From assembly GCA_021795255.1 (NCBI GenBank), contig JAJYPQ010000302.1, positions 1-5,480 on the forward strand: 5,480 bases of DNA, in the 5' to 3' direction. This document shows positions 1 through 5,480 of this stretch, piece by piece (position 1 is the stretch's first letter; every line of letters begins with the position of its first letter). Made by a program: the position numbers and the translations under genes. The DNA comes from Pseudomonadota bacterium. Lineage in GTDB: Bacteria; Pseudomonadota; Gammaproteobacteria; Acidiferrobacterales; Acidiferrobacteraceae. A model generated the notes under the pieces. The model saw only the letters and a list, made by a program, of their open reading frames with translations, was not told the DNA's origin and ran no database searches.

Positions 1-93
1 GGCAACGCGGTGAATGCAGCGACAGCCGCCGCACTGACGGAAACCATAGGCTGGGCGGCCGATAAGTATTTTGGGTCTTTTGTTCGCGCCTAG
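1..93 (+). CDS. C-terminal end of an upstream protein, possibly DUF697/GTPase-associated (partial)
   Basis: Frame 1 is open from the first base of the window to a TAG at 91-93, giving 30 residues of a protein whose start lies outside. The peptide begins GNAVNAATAAAL, continues with an acidic/Thr step and IGWAADKYF, and ends SFVRA. A small-residue (Gly/Ala) helix followed by 'IGWAA-KYF' resembles the C-terminal hydrophobic helix of DUF697 proteins, which are often fused to Era/YcjF-like GTPases. That match is from memory of the family pattern and rests on only 30 residues, so the family is tentative. The reading frame itself looks genuine because its composition is protein-like and it stops cleanly before a non-coding stretch. 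It has no evident CRISPR role and probably marks the left boundary of the cas locus. Confidence 0.5.
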   Translation, partial: GNAVNAATAAALTETIGWAADKYFGSFVRA

Positions 94-152
94 GTATTAC
101 CGCGTACACCCATTCCTTTTAGAAGACATGAGGGAGCAGCATCCGGTGTTGC

Positions 153-183
153 TGGACAAACGCCACGACAGGAGTGCTACTAT
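153..183 (+). promoter_or_regulatory. Candidate sigma-70-type promoter for the cas operon
   Basis: TGGACA at 153-158 matches the -35 consensus at five of six bases. TACTAT at 178-183 matches the -10 consensus at four of six and is preceded by TGC at 175-177, an extended -10 element. The spacer is 19 bases, longer than the ideal 17. Transcription would start near 190, about 30 bases before the first ATG of cas6. It lies in the only non-coding stretch ahead of the operon, which favours it, but the match is weak and was found by eye. Confidence 0.3.
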
Positions 184-219
184 TGGGACAAATAAGAGCT
201 GGCGATTTTCAAGGGATGC

Positions 220-1242
220 ATGCCTAGCAAGCCGCAAGAGGGGGGAGCCGGAGCGCGCGGTATGTGCCGGGATAATGAGCACACAGATAGTGCTCCCCCG
301 GCCACGCCGCACCTAGCCGTTGGAAGTTACAAAATCGTCTTTCAGGCCCCGCAGGGCGCCCACTTCCCCGAGTATGCCGGATCGGCGTGGCGGGGCGCCT
401 TGGGCCATGCCCTCAAAAGGGCGCTGTGTATTACCCATGCCCCCGTCTGTAAAACATGCCTTTTGTATCACGCCTGTGGGTACGCCTATGTGTTTGAAAC
501 GCCGCCCCCCGTTCATGCCGGCAAAATGCGCCGTTATGATGCCGTGCCCCACCCTTTTCTCCTCAATGTTGTCGAAGACCAACATGTCGCACCCGGCGAT
601 ACCTACCCGGTGGGGCTCACACTCGTGGGGCGCGCGAACGCGCACCTCGGATACCTGATCCACGCCCTGGCAGAGGCGGGGCGGCGTGGTGTCGGTACAG
701 GCCGGCAGCCCCTGATCCTAGAATACGTCGCGCAAAAAACGAGTGCAGAGTGCGATACGACGATCTACGCAGCCGGGGGAACCCTTGAGGCCCACGCACC
801 GAGCGAATGGCCCTGCCCCCCGGTGCCCTCGCGGGTCCGTGTCTTGTTTGAGACACCCCTCCGCTTGCGCCGTCAAGAGACGTACCTCGGGCCCACAACT
901 CTGGGATTTGCCGACCTCTTTGGGGCACTGCTGCGCCGGATCTCGATGCTGACCTACTTTCACAGCGACACGCCCCTTGTGACAGACTTTGCAGGCCTGG
1001 CGCGCGCAGCAGAAGGCATAGGGTTTAGTAAGACCGAATTGGTCTGGCAAGACTGGACGCGGTACTCCAGTCGTCAGAAGACCTTGCTGGAGATGGGCGG
1101 CGTTATCGGTTCGGCGGACTTAGTCGGGCAGGATATCTTGCCGTTTTGGCCCTACCTCTGGCTGGGGCAGTGGGTGCACGCGGGAAAAGGTACAAGCATG
1201 GGCCTTGGGCGATATCGCCTGGAGAACGCGGCAAGCTTGTAA
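220..1242 (+). CDS. cas6: Cas6-type CRISPR pre-crRNA processing endoribonuclease (RAMP superfamily)
   Basis: This protein of 340 residues probably cuts the pre-crRNA within repeats to release crRNAs for the Cmr complex encoded downstream. The N-terminal ferredoxin-like part has the FPEYAGSAWRGALGHALKR segment (residues 49-67) typical of the PF10040 type of Cas6. A cysteine cluster follows, C70-x6-C77-x2-C80-x5-C86, ahead of YAYVFETPPP; it could bind zinc. The C-terminus carries the glycine-rich RAMP loop GKGTSMGLGRYRL (322-334), the repeat-RNA binding signature. Catalytic residues vary in this family and I cannot assign them. The ATG at 220 is the first in frame after a TAA at 193-195 and has AAGGGA at 211-216. 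A second ATG at 262, with a purine-rich GAGGGGGGAG at 238-247, gives 326 residues; conserved sequence starts only near residue 32, so either start is possible. It is first in the apparent operon. Confidence 0.92.
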   Translation: MPSKPQEGGAGARGMCRDNEHTDSAPPATPHLAVGSYKIVFQAPQGAHFPEYAGSAWRGALGHALKRALCITHAPVCKTCLLYHACGYAYVFETPPPVHAGKMRRYDAVPHPFLLNVVEDQHVAPGDTYPVGLTLVGRANAHLGYLIHALAEAGRRGVGTGRQPLILEYVAQKTSAECDTTIYAAGGTLEAHAPSEWPCPPVPSRVRVLFETPLRLRRQETYLGPTTLGFADLFGALLRRISMLTYFHSDTPLVTDFAGLARAAEGIGFSKTELVWQDWTRYSSRQKTLLEMGGVIGSADLVGQDILPFWPYLWLGQWVHAGKGTSMGLGRYRLENAASL

Positions 1243-1243
1243 G

Positions 1244-1278
1244 CCCAGCGTATCAGTGCGAACGTCGGGTACGCTAGG
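1244..1278 (+). other. Imperfect intergenic hairpin between cas6 and the CARF gene
   Basis: Bases 1244-1254 can pair with 1268-1278: CC, one C-A mismatch, then AGCGTA with TACGCT, a T-G wobble and C-G. That is ten pairs of eleven around a 13-base loop. It starts two bases after the cas6 stop and ends 34 bases before the GTG taken as the next start. No run of T follows it, so it is not a classic intrinsic terminator. It could be an mRNA processing or stability element, or an attenuator setting expression of the downstream genes relative to cas6. If translation instead starts at 1205, the structure lies inside coding sequence and may be fortuitous. Confidence 0.35.
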
Positions 1279-1303
1279 CGATATATTCGGACTACAAAAG
1301 AGC

Positions 1304-1308
1304 GAGGG
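1304..1308 (+). promoter_or_regulatory. Ribosome binding site supporting a GTG start at 1313
   Basis: GAGGG lies four bases ahead of a GTG at 1313-1315 that is in frame with the CARF gene. The spacing is slightly short. It supports a start much nearer the conserved VLLCVTGLSPQ segment than the upstream ATG at 1205, which lies inside cas6. Confidence 0.45.
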
Positions 1309-1312
1309 CACA

Positions 1313-2440
1313 GTGCCAGACATCAGGACCCGTAACGTATTGCTGTGTGTAACAGGACTCTCTCCCCAAGTGGTGACAGAGACGCTCTATGCGCTCGCTA
1401 CACGGGATGTCCCATGGGTGCCAACCGAGATCCGGGTAATCACAACGATGCGTGGAGCCGATAATGTGCGGCTCAATCTCTTATCCGAAGAGCCGGGGTG
1501 GTTCCATCGGCTGCGCGCCGACTACCATTTGCCGCCGATCTCCTTCGACGCCAGTCAGGTGTACACGATCCCCGGGGCCGATGGTCGCCCTTTGGAGGAT
1601 ATCAGCACCGATGAGGACAATCGGCGGGCCGCAGACTTTATCGCAGATCAGGTCCGCGCGATTACGCTCGATCCCACCACGAGCCTTCATGCCTCCTTGG
1701 CAGGCGGACGAAAAACCATGGGCTATTACCTGGGTTATGCCCTGTCTTTGTTTGGCCGCCCCCAGGATCGCCTCTCCCATGTCCTGGTGTCGTCGCCCTA
1801 TGAGTCATTATCCGAGTTCTACTACCCCACACCCTATGAGCGCGTGATTCACACCCGAGACTCCTCCCCGCAAGCCCTTGACTGTGCCAAGGCCACTATC
1901 CAGTTGAGCGAGATCCCATTCGTACGACTGCGTGAGGGGTTTTCCGAACGGCTCCTGAAAGATGGCGCACCCTTTACGGGGATTATCGAAGCCGCCAATC
2001 GTGCGCTTGCGCCGCCCCTGTTAAGGATCCATAAGGCGACCCGACAGGTTATCGCGGATGGTTGTGTGGTTGACATGGGCCCCACAGAAATGGCTGTCCT
2101 GTTGTGGTTTGCGCAGCGGGTGCTGGAGAACAGACAACCGGTCGATTGGACCGAAGATACCGAGGTGGCGGAGTTTCTCTGTATAGCGCGAGACCTGATG
2201 GGGCCCAATAGCGGGGCCATGGAAAGGCTGGAAGCCGCAATACAGGTGTGCCAAAAAGACAGCGACCATAGAACGGCGTTGCGAGACTACTTTCAACCGC
2301 ACAAGTCGCGCCTTATGAAGGCCCTCACGAAGGCGCTAGGACCCGCGGCACGACGCTATGGACTAATCGGGGTAGGTTCCAGGGGCTACACCCAATATGA
2401 ATTGCTGCTTGAGCCTGGGCAAATCGAGATTCTGGAATAG
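1313..2440 (+). CDS. NE0113-family CARF protein (annotated elsewhere as CRISPR ring nuclease 'Csm6') with a winged-helix-like C-terminus
   Basis: The protein has 375 residues from the GTG start, or 411 if the ATG at 1205 inside cas6 is used. Residues 9-24 (VLLCVTGLSPQVVTET) form the first strand and ligand loop of a CARF/Rossmann domain. Residues 128-136 (SLAGGRKTM) form the second conserved loop. Together with SLFGRPQDRLSHVLVS they are diagnostic of the NE0113 family (TIGR02584/PF09623). CARF domains bind cyclic oligoadenylate made by Cas10, and some cleave it. The C-terminal half has no convincing HEPN motif. It has VIADGCVVDMGPTEMAVLLWFA (from about residue 246) and a final SRLMKALTKALG...GSRGYTQYELLL (332 on), which resemble the two halves of an OmpR-type winged helix with an insertion between them. 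So despite the usual 'Csm6' label, it may be a ring nuclease and/or ligand-responsive regulator, not an RNase. The next gene starts 13 bases on. Confidence 0.88.
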   Translation: MPDIRTRNVLLCVTGLSPQVVTETLYALATRDVPWVPTEIRVITTMRGADNVRLNLLSEEPGWFHRLRADYHLPPISFDASQVYTIPGADGRPLEDISTDEDNRRAADFIADQVRAITLDPTTSLHASLAGGRKTMGYYLGYALSLFGRPQDRLSHVLVSSPYESLSEFYYPTPYERVIHTRDSSPQALDCAKATIQLSEIPFVRLREGFSERLLKDGAPFTGIIEAANRALAPPLLRIHKATRQVIADGCVVDMGPTEMAVLLWFAQRVLENRQPVDWTEDTEVAEFLCIARDLMGPNSGAMERLEAAIQVCQKDSDHRTALRDYFQPHKSRLMKALTKALGPAARRYGLIGVGSRGYTQYELLLEPGQIEILE

Positions 2441-2444
2441 GGGG
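2439..2444 (+). promoter_or_regulatory. Ribosome binding site for the second CARF gene
   Basis: AGGGGG overlaps the stop of the preceding gene and lies nine bases ahead of the ATG at 2454. It selects this ATG over one at 2397 inside the upstream gene, which would add 19 residues before the conserved LVSFLGKG strand. Confidence 0.55.
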
Positions 2445-2453
2445 CCCAATACG

Positions 2454-3659
2454 ATGACCACCCATACCCTTGTAAGCTTTTTGGGAAAAGGACAGAAAGA
2501 TACTCGCTCGGGTTATCGCTTAGCGACGTATCGTTTTGCCGATGGCCAGCAACTGGAGACGCCGTTCTTTGGCATGGCGCTTGCCCGCCACATCAAACCT
2601 GATCGGCTTGTATTTTTAGGCACCAATAGCAGCATGTGGGATGCCTTAATAGAACATGTGAGCCACGATGGTCATGAGGATCTCCGCCTAGCTCTCATAG
2701 ATGCGGTGACACGGGAATCTGTCGACCAGCCATTACTTGACACTGTCCAAGACGCTATTGGGACACTTCTCGATATACCAATCTCGTTAAGGCTCGTATC
2801 CTACGGACGAGAAGAACAGGACCAGCGAGACATCCTGTCTGTTATCGCAGACGCGGTACCTCGCGGAAAAGTGAGCTTTGATCTGACGCATGCCTTCCGA
2901 CACCTAGGAATGCTCGGCCTCGTCTCCGCGTTCTTTATCGAGCGCATCGGAAGAGTTGATATCCAAGGGCTATTTTATGGTGCGTTGGATATGACCACGG
3001 ACGGCATCACTCCCGTGTTGCGTTTAGACGGATTGTTGGCAATACAAAGGTGGGTCGATGCACTCGACCGCTTTGATGTCACCGGCGATTATGGCGTTTT
3101 TGCTCTCCTGTTAATGCAGGACGGCGTACCTGCTGATAAGGCGCGTTGCTTAGAAGAGGCGGCTTTTCACGAACGAACATTCAACCTTGCGGATGCCGTG
3201 CGCAAGCTCGGCACTTTTGCGCCTGTCTTGGATTCTCCGCTCCCTGGGGCTAGCGGCCTTTTTCAGTCGAAGATCAAGGAGCGACTTGCATGGGTCAACG
3301 AGCCAAGCTTGGCTGAACGTCAGCGCAAACTGGCCTATATCTACCTCAAGCGGAGCGACTATGTGCGCGCCGCCGTGCTGGGCTGGGAGGCCCTAATCAC
3401 CCGCGAATGCGAGAGTCGTGACCTAGACCCCCTGAACTACAAAGAGGGGCGAGAGCCCGCGGAGGAGGCGCTTGAAACCGACATAAAAAGTGGCGATGTG
3501 CGCGACTGGCGGCACGATGCCTACAGGATGCTGAAAACCTTGCGCAACGCGCTCGCACACGGAAATCCTCCTAAAGACAGAAGGTTTTCCCGTCCACTGC
3601 AATCGGCCGAGACCCTGCGGCAAGAACTCGAGAGCGCATTCAAGCGGCTAATAGGATGA
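2454..3659 (+). CDS. csx1: CARF-HEPN ribonuclease, TM1812 / Csx1-Csx2 family (DxTH type)
   Basis: This protein of 401 residues is predicted to be a cyclic-oligoadenylate-activated RNase that cuts RNA non-specifically during type III immunity. The N-terminal CARF domain starts with LVSFLGKG (6-13) and carries the family's D-x-T-H motif as FDLTHAFRHLG (D143, H146), followed by LFYGALDM (173-180); this matches the TIGR02221/PF09455 pattern. Family members usually have G or S after D-x-T-H; here it is A147. A helical region follows, including RQRKLAYIYLKRSDYVRAAVLGWEALI. The C-terminal HEPN domain has RNALAHGN, with the catalytic R-x4-H pair at R364 and H369, so the nuclease looks intact. It sits 13 bases after the other CARF gene, and its TGA stop overlaps the ATG of a mini-ORF. 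The csx1 symbol is used broadly; a Csx2-type subfamily name may be more exact. Confidence 0.9.
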   Translation: MTTHTLVSFLGKGQKDTRSGYRLATYRFADGQQLETPFFGMALARHIKPDRLVFLGTNSSMWDALIEHVSHDGHEDLRLALIDAVTRESVDQPLLDTVQDAIGTLLDIPISLRLVSYGREEQDQRDILSVIADAVPRGKVSFDLTHAFRHLGMLGLVSAFFIERIGRVDIQGLFYGALDMTTDGITPVLRLDGLLAIQRWVDALDRFDVTGDYGVFALLLMQDGVPADKARCLEEAAFHERTFNLADAVRKLGTFAPVLDSPLPGASGLFQSKIKERLAWVNEPSLAERQRKLAYIYLKRSDYVRAAVLGWEALITRECESRDLDPLNYKEGREPAEEALETDIKSGDVRDWRHDAYRMLKTLRNALAHGNPPKDRRFSRPLQSAETLRQELESAFKRLIG

Positions 3660-3724
3660 TGAGCTTGCGAATACGTGACGGGAACGCCAAAGGACAGTCC
3701 GTGCAACGAGGGTCCAGATCATGA
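3656..3724 (+). CDS. 22-codon mini-ORF bridging the CARF-HEPN gene and cmr1
   Basis: An ATG at 3656 overlaps the TGA stop of the CARF-HEPN gene (ATGA, 3656-3659). The frame runs for 22 codons, peptide MMSLRIRDGNAKGQSVQRGS plus two residues, and ends at a TGA (3722-3724) that overlaps the ATG of cmr1 (ATGA, 3721-3724). Both junctions have the form used for stop-restart translation. The peptide has no recognisable family. It may only carry ribosomes across the gap between the two modules, or it may be coincidence, since cmr1 has its own ribosome binding site. Confidence 0.3.
   Translation: MMSLRIRDGNAKGQSVQRGSRS
3708..3712 (+). promoter_or_regulatory. Ribosome binding site for cmr1
   Basis: GAGGG lies eight bases ahead of the ATG at 3721. 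It favours 3721 over the second in-frame ATG at 3727, which would remove only two residues. Confidence 0.55.
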
Positions 3725-4884
3725 CCATGGAAATCAGAGAATTTACCGTGCGTTTCCTAACACCCGCTTTTCTCGGTAATGCCGAGCAAGTCGGCCAGTG
3801 GCGCACGCCACCGTTCAAGGCGCTGCTGCGGCAGTGGTGGCGGGTAGTGTATGCCGCCGATCACAAGTTCGCCGTCAATGTGGCAGAGATGCGGCGAGAA
3901 GAAGGCTTGTTGTTCGGTCACGCCTGGCTTGAAAACGACACCTTTGAACGCAACGGCCGAACAGTCACGACGGCGGCTCGTAAGAGTCTGGTGCGGATGC
4001 GGCTCGATTCGTGGGCTGAAGGCAAGCTAGGCGCAAGGGGATGGCCGCGGCTGGCTACCGTTGCGCATCCGGAGGTGAGCACCGCCGTTGGCGCAGACCT
4101 CTATCTCGGTTATGGTCCAGTAACTCTGCAGCGCGGTGAAAGACAACCCACGCTCAAGGCCAATGCTGCCATTCAGTCCGGCGAATCCGCCACGCTCTCG
4201 CTCGCCATCCCCGATGAACATGCACCGCGCATCGAACGTGCGCTCGGTCTCATGGCTGGATACGGCACGCTCGGTGGCAGAAACCGCAATGGCTGGGGTT
4301 CATTTTCGCTCACGCCGCAGGAAGGTACACCCGCGCTGAACGGCGCGCCGCTGTTGCGGCCGTGGCAGGATGCCTTTGCGCTTGATTGGCCGCACGCGAT
4401 TGGACAGGAGACGCAGCCACTGATCTGGCACACCGAACCCTGCAGCGACTGGAGGGCACTGATGCGCGAACTGGCGATCATCAAGATCGGACTGCGGACG
4501 CAATTCGTATTTCCGAATGTGAATCCGCCTCACCCAGAACCGTTGCCGCGGCACTGGCTTTCATACCCGATTACGCGGCACACGACACGAGCGTTTGGTC
4601 GCAATGCGCGGTTGCCCAACAGTTTGCGCTTTAAGGTTCGGCGCGCGCTCAACGATTCCAAGCAAGTCGTCGGCGTGATCTTTCATATGCCCTGCCTGCC
4701 GCCACGCGAATTCAACCCGCAATCAAAGGCGCTCATCGCAGTATGGCAATCGGTGCACGCCTTGCTCGACGAACTCGCCAAACCCGTCAACTCCCGTAGC
4801 TATGGTTCGGTCAGCGATGCGGATAGGCGCGCTAAGCTCAAACCACAGCTCGACGCCGTCACACTGAAACGAATCCCGGAGTAG
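3721..4884 (+). CDS. cmr1: Type III-B RAMP protein Cmr1
   Basis: This protein of 387 residues is a subunit of the Cmr RNA-targeting complex, where Cmr1 sits at the end of the backbone near the crRNA 3' end. The N-terminus has RFLTPAFLGNA (11-21) and RTPPFKALLRQWWR (28-41), the Cmr1 signature (PF03787/TIGR01894): a first RAMP strand followed by the segment that in relatives reads R-P-P-x-x-K-x-x-x-R-x-W-W-R. The glycine-rich RAMP loop is GYGTLGGRNRNGWGS (180-194). The C-terminal half (about 225-387) includes WLSYPITRHTTRAFGRNARL and fits the second ferredoxin-like fold of Cmr1, without an obvious second glycine loop. The length is normal for the family. It is separated from the CARF-HEPN gene by 61 bases and from cas10 by three, so it belongs to the cmr effector module. 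Many loci have cmr1 elsewhere, but a cmr1-cmr2 order is common. Confidence 0.93.
   Translation: MTMEIREFTVRFLTPAFLGNAEQVGQWRTPPFKALLRQWWRVVYAADHKFAVNVAEMRREEGLLFGHAWLENDTFERNGRTVTTAARKSLVRMRLDSWAEGKLGARGWPRLATVAHPEVSTAVGADLYLGYGPVTLQRGERQPTLKANAAIQSGESATLSLAIPDEHAPRIERALGLMAGYGTLGGRNRNGWGSFSLTPQEGTPALNGAPLLRPWQDAFALDWPHAIGQETQPLIWHTEPCSDWRALMRELAIIKIGLRTQFVFPNVNPPHPEPLPRHWLSYPITRHTTRAFGRNARLPNSLRFKVRRALNDSKQVVGVIFHMPCLPPREFNPQSKALIAVWQSVHALLDELAKPVNSRSYGSVSDADRRAKLKPQLDAVTLKRIPE
4878..4881 (+). promoter_or_regulatory. Ribosome binding site for cas10/cmr2
   Basis: GGAG lies within the last codons of cmr1, six bases ahead of the ATG at 4888. It fixes the cas10 start and indicates tight translational linkage with cmr1. 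Confidence 0.5.
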
Positions 4885-4887
4885 GGC

Positions 4888-5480
4888 ATGGCCGACGATC
4901 TAATCTGGCAAACCAAACTCGCTGCCCGTCTCCACGATCCGGCGGAGAAGGCGCTGGTGCTGCTGCGCGACCCAGCCGGTCACGAGGACGGCACGTCCCG
5001 CGCGCTCACCCGACTGTCGGGCCTGGGTGAAGTACAAGCTGACAACATTGATCCGGACAACGACGAAGTGCTGTCCACGGTGATTTTCCGAAAAGGGTTG
5101 CCGGTAAACGTCTATAAACTCGTGCAACGCGCCGACTGGTGGGCAGCAGCGGCGGACCGTCCCCAGTGGCCGATGCAGGAGAACACGGTTACCACCAAAA
5201 AAGGTGAGCAGAAAACCTTTTCTGTCGCACCGTGGGCGCAGGTACGCTGGGCGAGCAAACCGGTCGTTATTCATCCCCTGACAGGAGAAACGTATGATCT
5301 CGGTGAGTATGGCGGATTAAGTGACACCGACTTTAAGGACATAAAACGCCGGAGCTTCAATCATTTCTCGGCCCTACTGAAACAGCTAGGGGCGCAAGGC
5401 GACACCGCGCAAGACTTGCGAAAAACATTGCTGACCTACTGGCGATTCAGCCCCGACCTCATCGAAGACAATGACTTCGG
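4888..5480 (+). CDS. cmr2: Type III-B Cas10/Cmr2, N-terminal part (cut off by the window edge)
   Basis: Cas10/Cmr2 is the large subunit of the Cmr complex and the enzyme that makes cyclic oligoadenylate from ATP when target RNA is bound. The first 197 residues are present and the frame is still open at the window edge. The N-terminus reads LIWQTKLAARLHDPAEKALV, with the H16-D17 pair of the HD domain, followed by the RADWWAAAADRPQW segment (81-94) and WAQVRWASKPVVIHPLTGE; this is the usual start of Cmr2 proteins in proteobacteria. The HD domain can act as a single-strand DNase in some type III systems, and its H-D pair is intact here. The Palm domains, with the GGDD motif needed for signal synthesis, lie beyond the window. 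The start is three bases after the cmr1 stop. The remaining cmr genes (cmr3-6) would be expected downstream. Confidence 0.93.
   Translation, partial: MADDLIWQTKLAARLHDPAEKALVLLRDPAGHEDGTSRALTRLSGLGEVQADNIDPDNDEVLSTVIFRKGLPVNVYKLVQRADWWAAAADRPQWPMQENTVTTKKGEQKTFSVAPWAQVRWASKPVVIHPLTGETYDLGEYGGLSDTDFKDIKRRSFNHFSALLKQLGAQGDTAQDLRKTLLTYWRFSPDLIEDNDF

Noticed and set aside
137..154. CAGCA/TGCTG hairpin as a terminator for the upstream gene
   Set aside because: The stem is only five base pairs with an eight-base loop and no T-tract follows.
71..316. An 81-codon + strand frame across the region before cas6
   Set aside because: It overlaps both the end of the upstream gene and the start of cas6, has an Arg/Pro-rich composition typical of an out-of-frame reading, and matches no family I know.
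1208..1219. Perfect palindrome GGCGATATCGCC, with GGCGATAT repeated at 1277-1284, as an operator
   Set aside because: The palindrome is inside the cas6 coding region in conserved-looking codons and the repeat is only eight bases; chance is adequate.
1282..1287. TATATT as the -10 box of an internal promoter for the CARF genes
   Set aside because: No -35-like hexamer is found at 16-18 bases upstream (CGAACG at the 17-base position).
2282..2302. R-x5-H (RDYFQPH) in the NE0113-type protein as a HEPN active site
   Set aside because: The spacing is within the loose R-x4-6-H range, but the surrounding sequence leads into SRLMKALTKALG, which looks like the start of a winged-helix recognition helix, and no Asn or polar residue follows R as in typical HEPN motifs.
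4900..5274. A 124-codon frame on the - strand
   Set aside because: It lies wholly opposite cas10, whose Cmr2 motifs are clear, and has shadow-like Arg/Gly-rich composition.
1..5480. CRISPR array, insertion sequence or tRNA
   Set aside because: No regularly spaced repeats, transposase-like frames, terminal inverted repeats or cloverleaf patterns were seen; the array must lie outside the window or elsewhere in the genome.

Overview
The window holds the 5' part of a type III-B (Cmr) CRISPR-Cas locus, with every gene on the + strand. Base composition is fairly GC-rich. The family mix (a DUF697-like tail, an NE0113-family CARF protein, Cmr1 and Cmr2) suggests a proteobacterium, perhaps a beta- or gammaproteobacterium. 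That placement is inferred from family resemblance alone. No CRISPR array, transposase or RNA gene is visible.

Layout: bases 1-93 are the last 30 codons of an upstream gene, apparently unrelated to CRISPR. Bases 94-219 are non-coding and contain a weak promoter candidate. Bases 220-1242 encode a Cas6-type pre-crRNA endoribonuclease with a four-cysteine cluster. After a 70-base gap containing an imperfect hairpin, 1313-2440 (or 1205-2440 if an upstream ATG is used) encodes an NE0113-family CARF protein, often annotated as 'CRISPR-associated ring nuclease Csm6'. Its C-terminal half looks like a winged helix, not a HEPN RNase. Thirteen bases later, 2454-3659 encodes a second, different CARF protein of the TM1812/Csx1-Csx2 type, with a HEPN R-x4-H motif near its end. 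A 61-base gap follows, spanned by a 22-codon mini-ORF joined to both neighbours by ATGA overlaps. Then come cmr1 (3721-4884) and cas10/cmr2 (from 4888, cut off by the window edge), which begin the effector complex.

Inferred working: Cas6 makes mature crRNA and the Cmr complex (Cmr1, Cas10 and subunits expected downstream) finds target RNA. The Cas10 Palm domains, outside the window, would make cyclic oligoadenylate. Two CARF proteins would read that signal: one as an RNase (HEPN), the other probably as a ring nuclease and/or ligand-responsive DNA-binding regulator. This pairing is the most interesting feature of the window. Each family is known. What merits a closer look is their tandem arrangement between cas6 and cmr1, the apparently interrupted winged helix, and the two unusual intergenic junctions.
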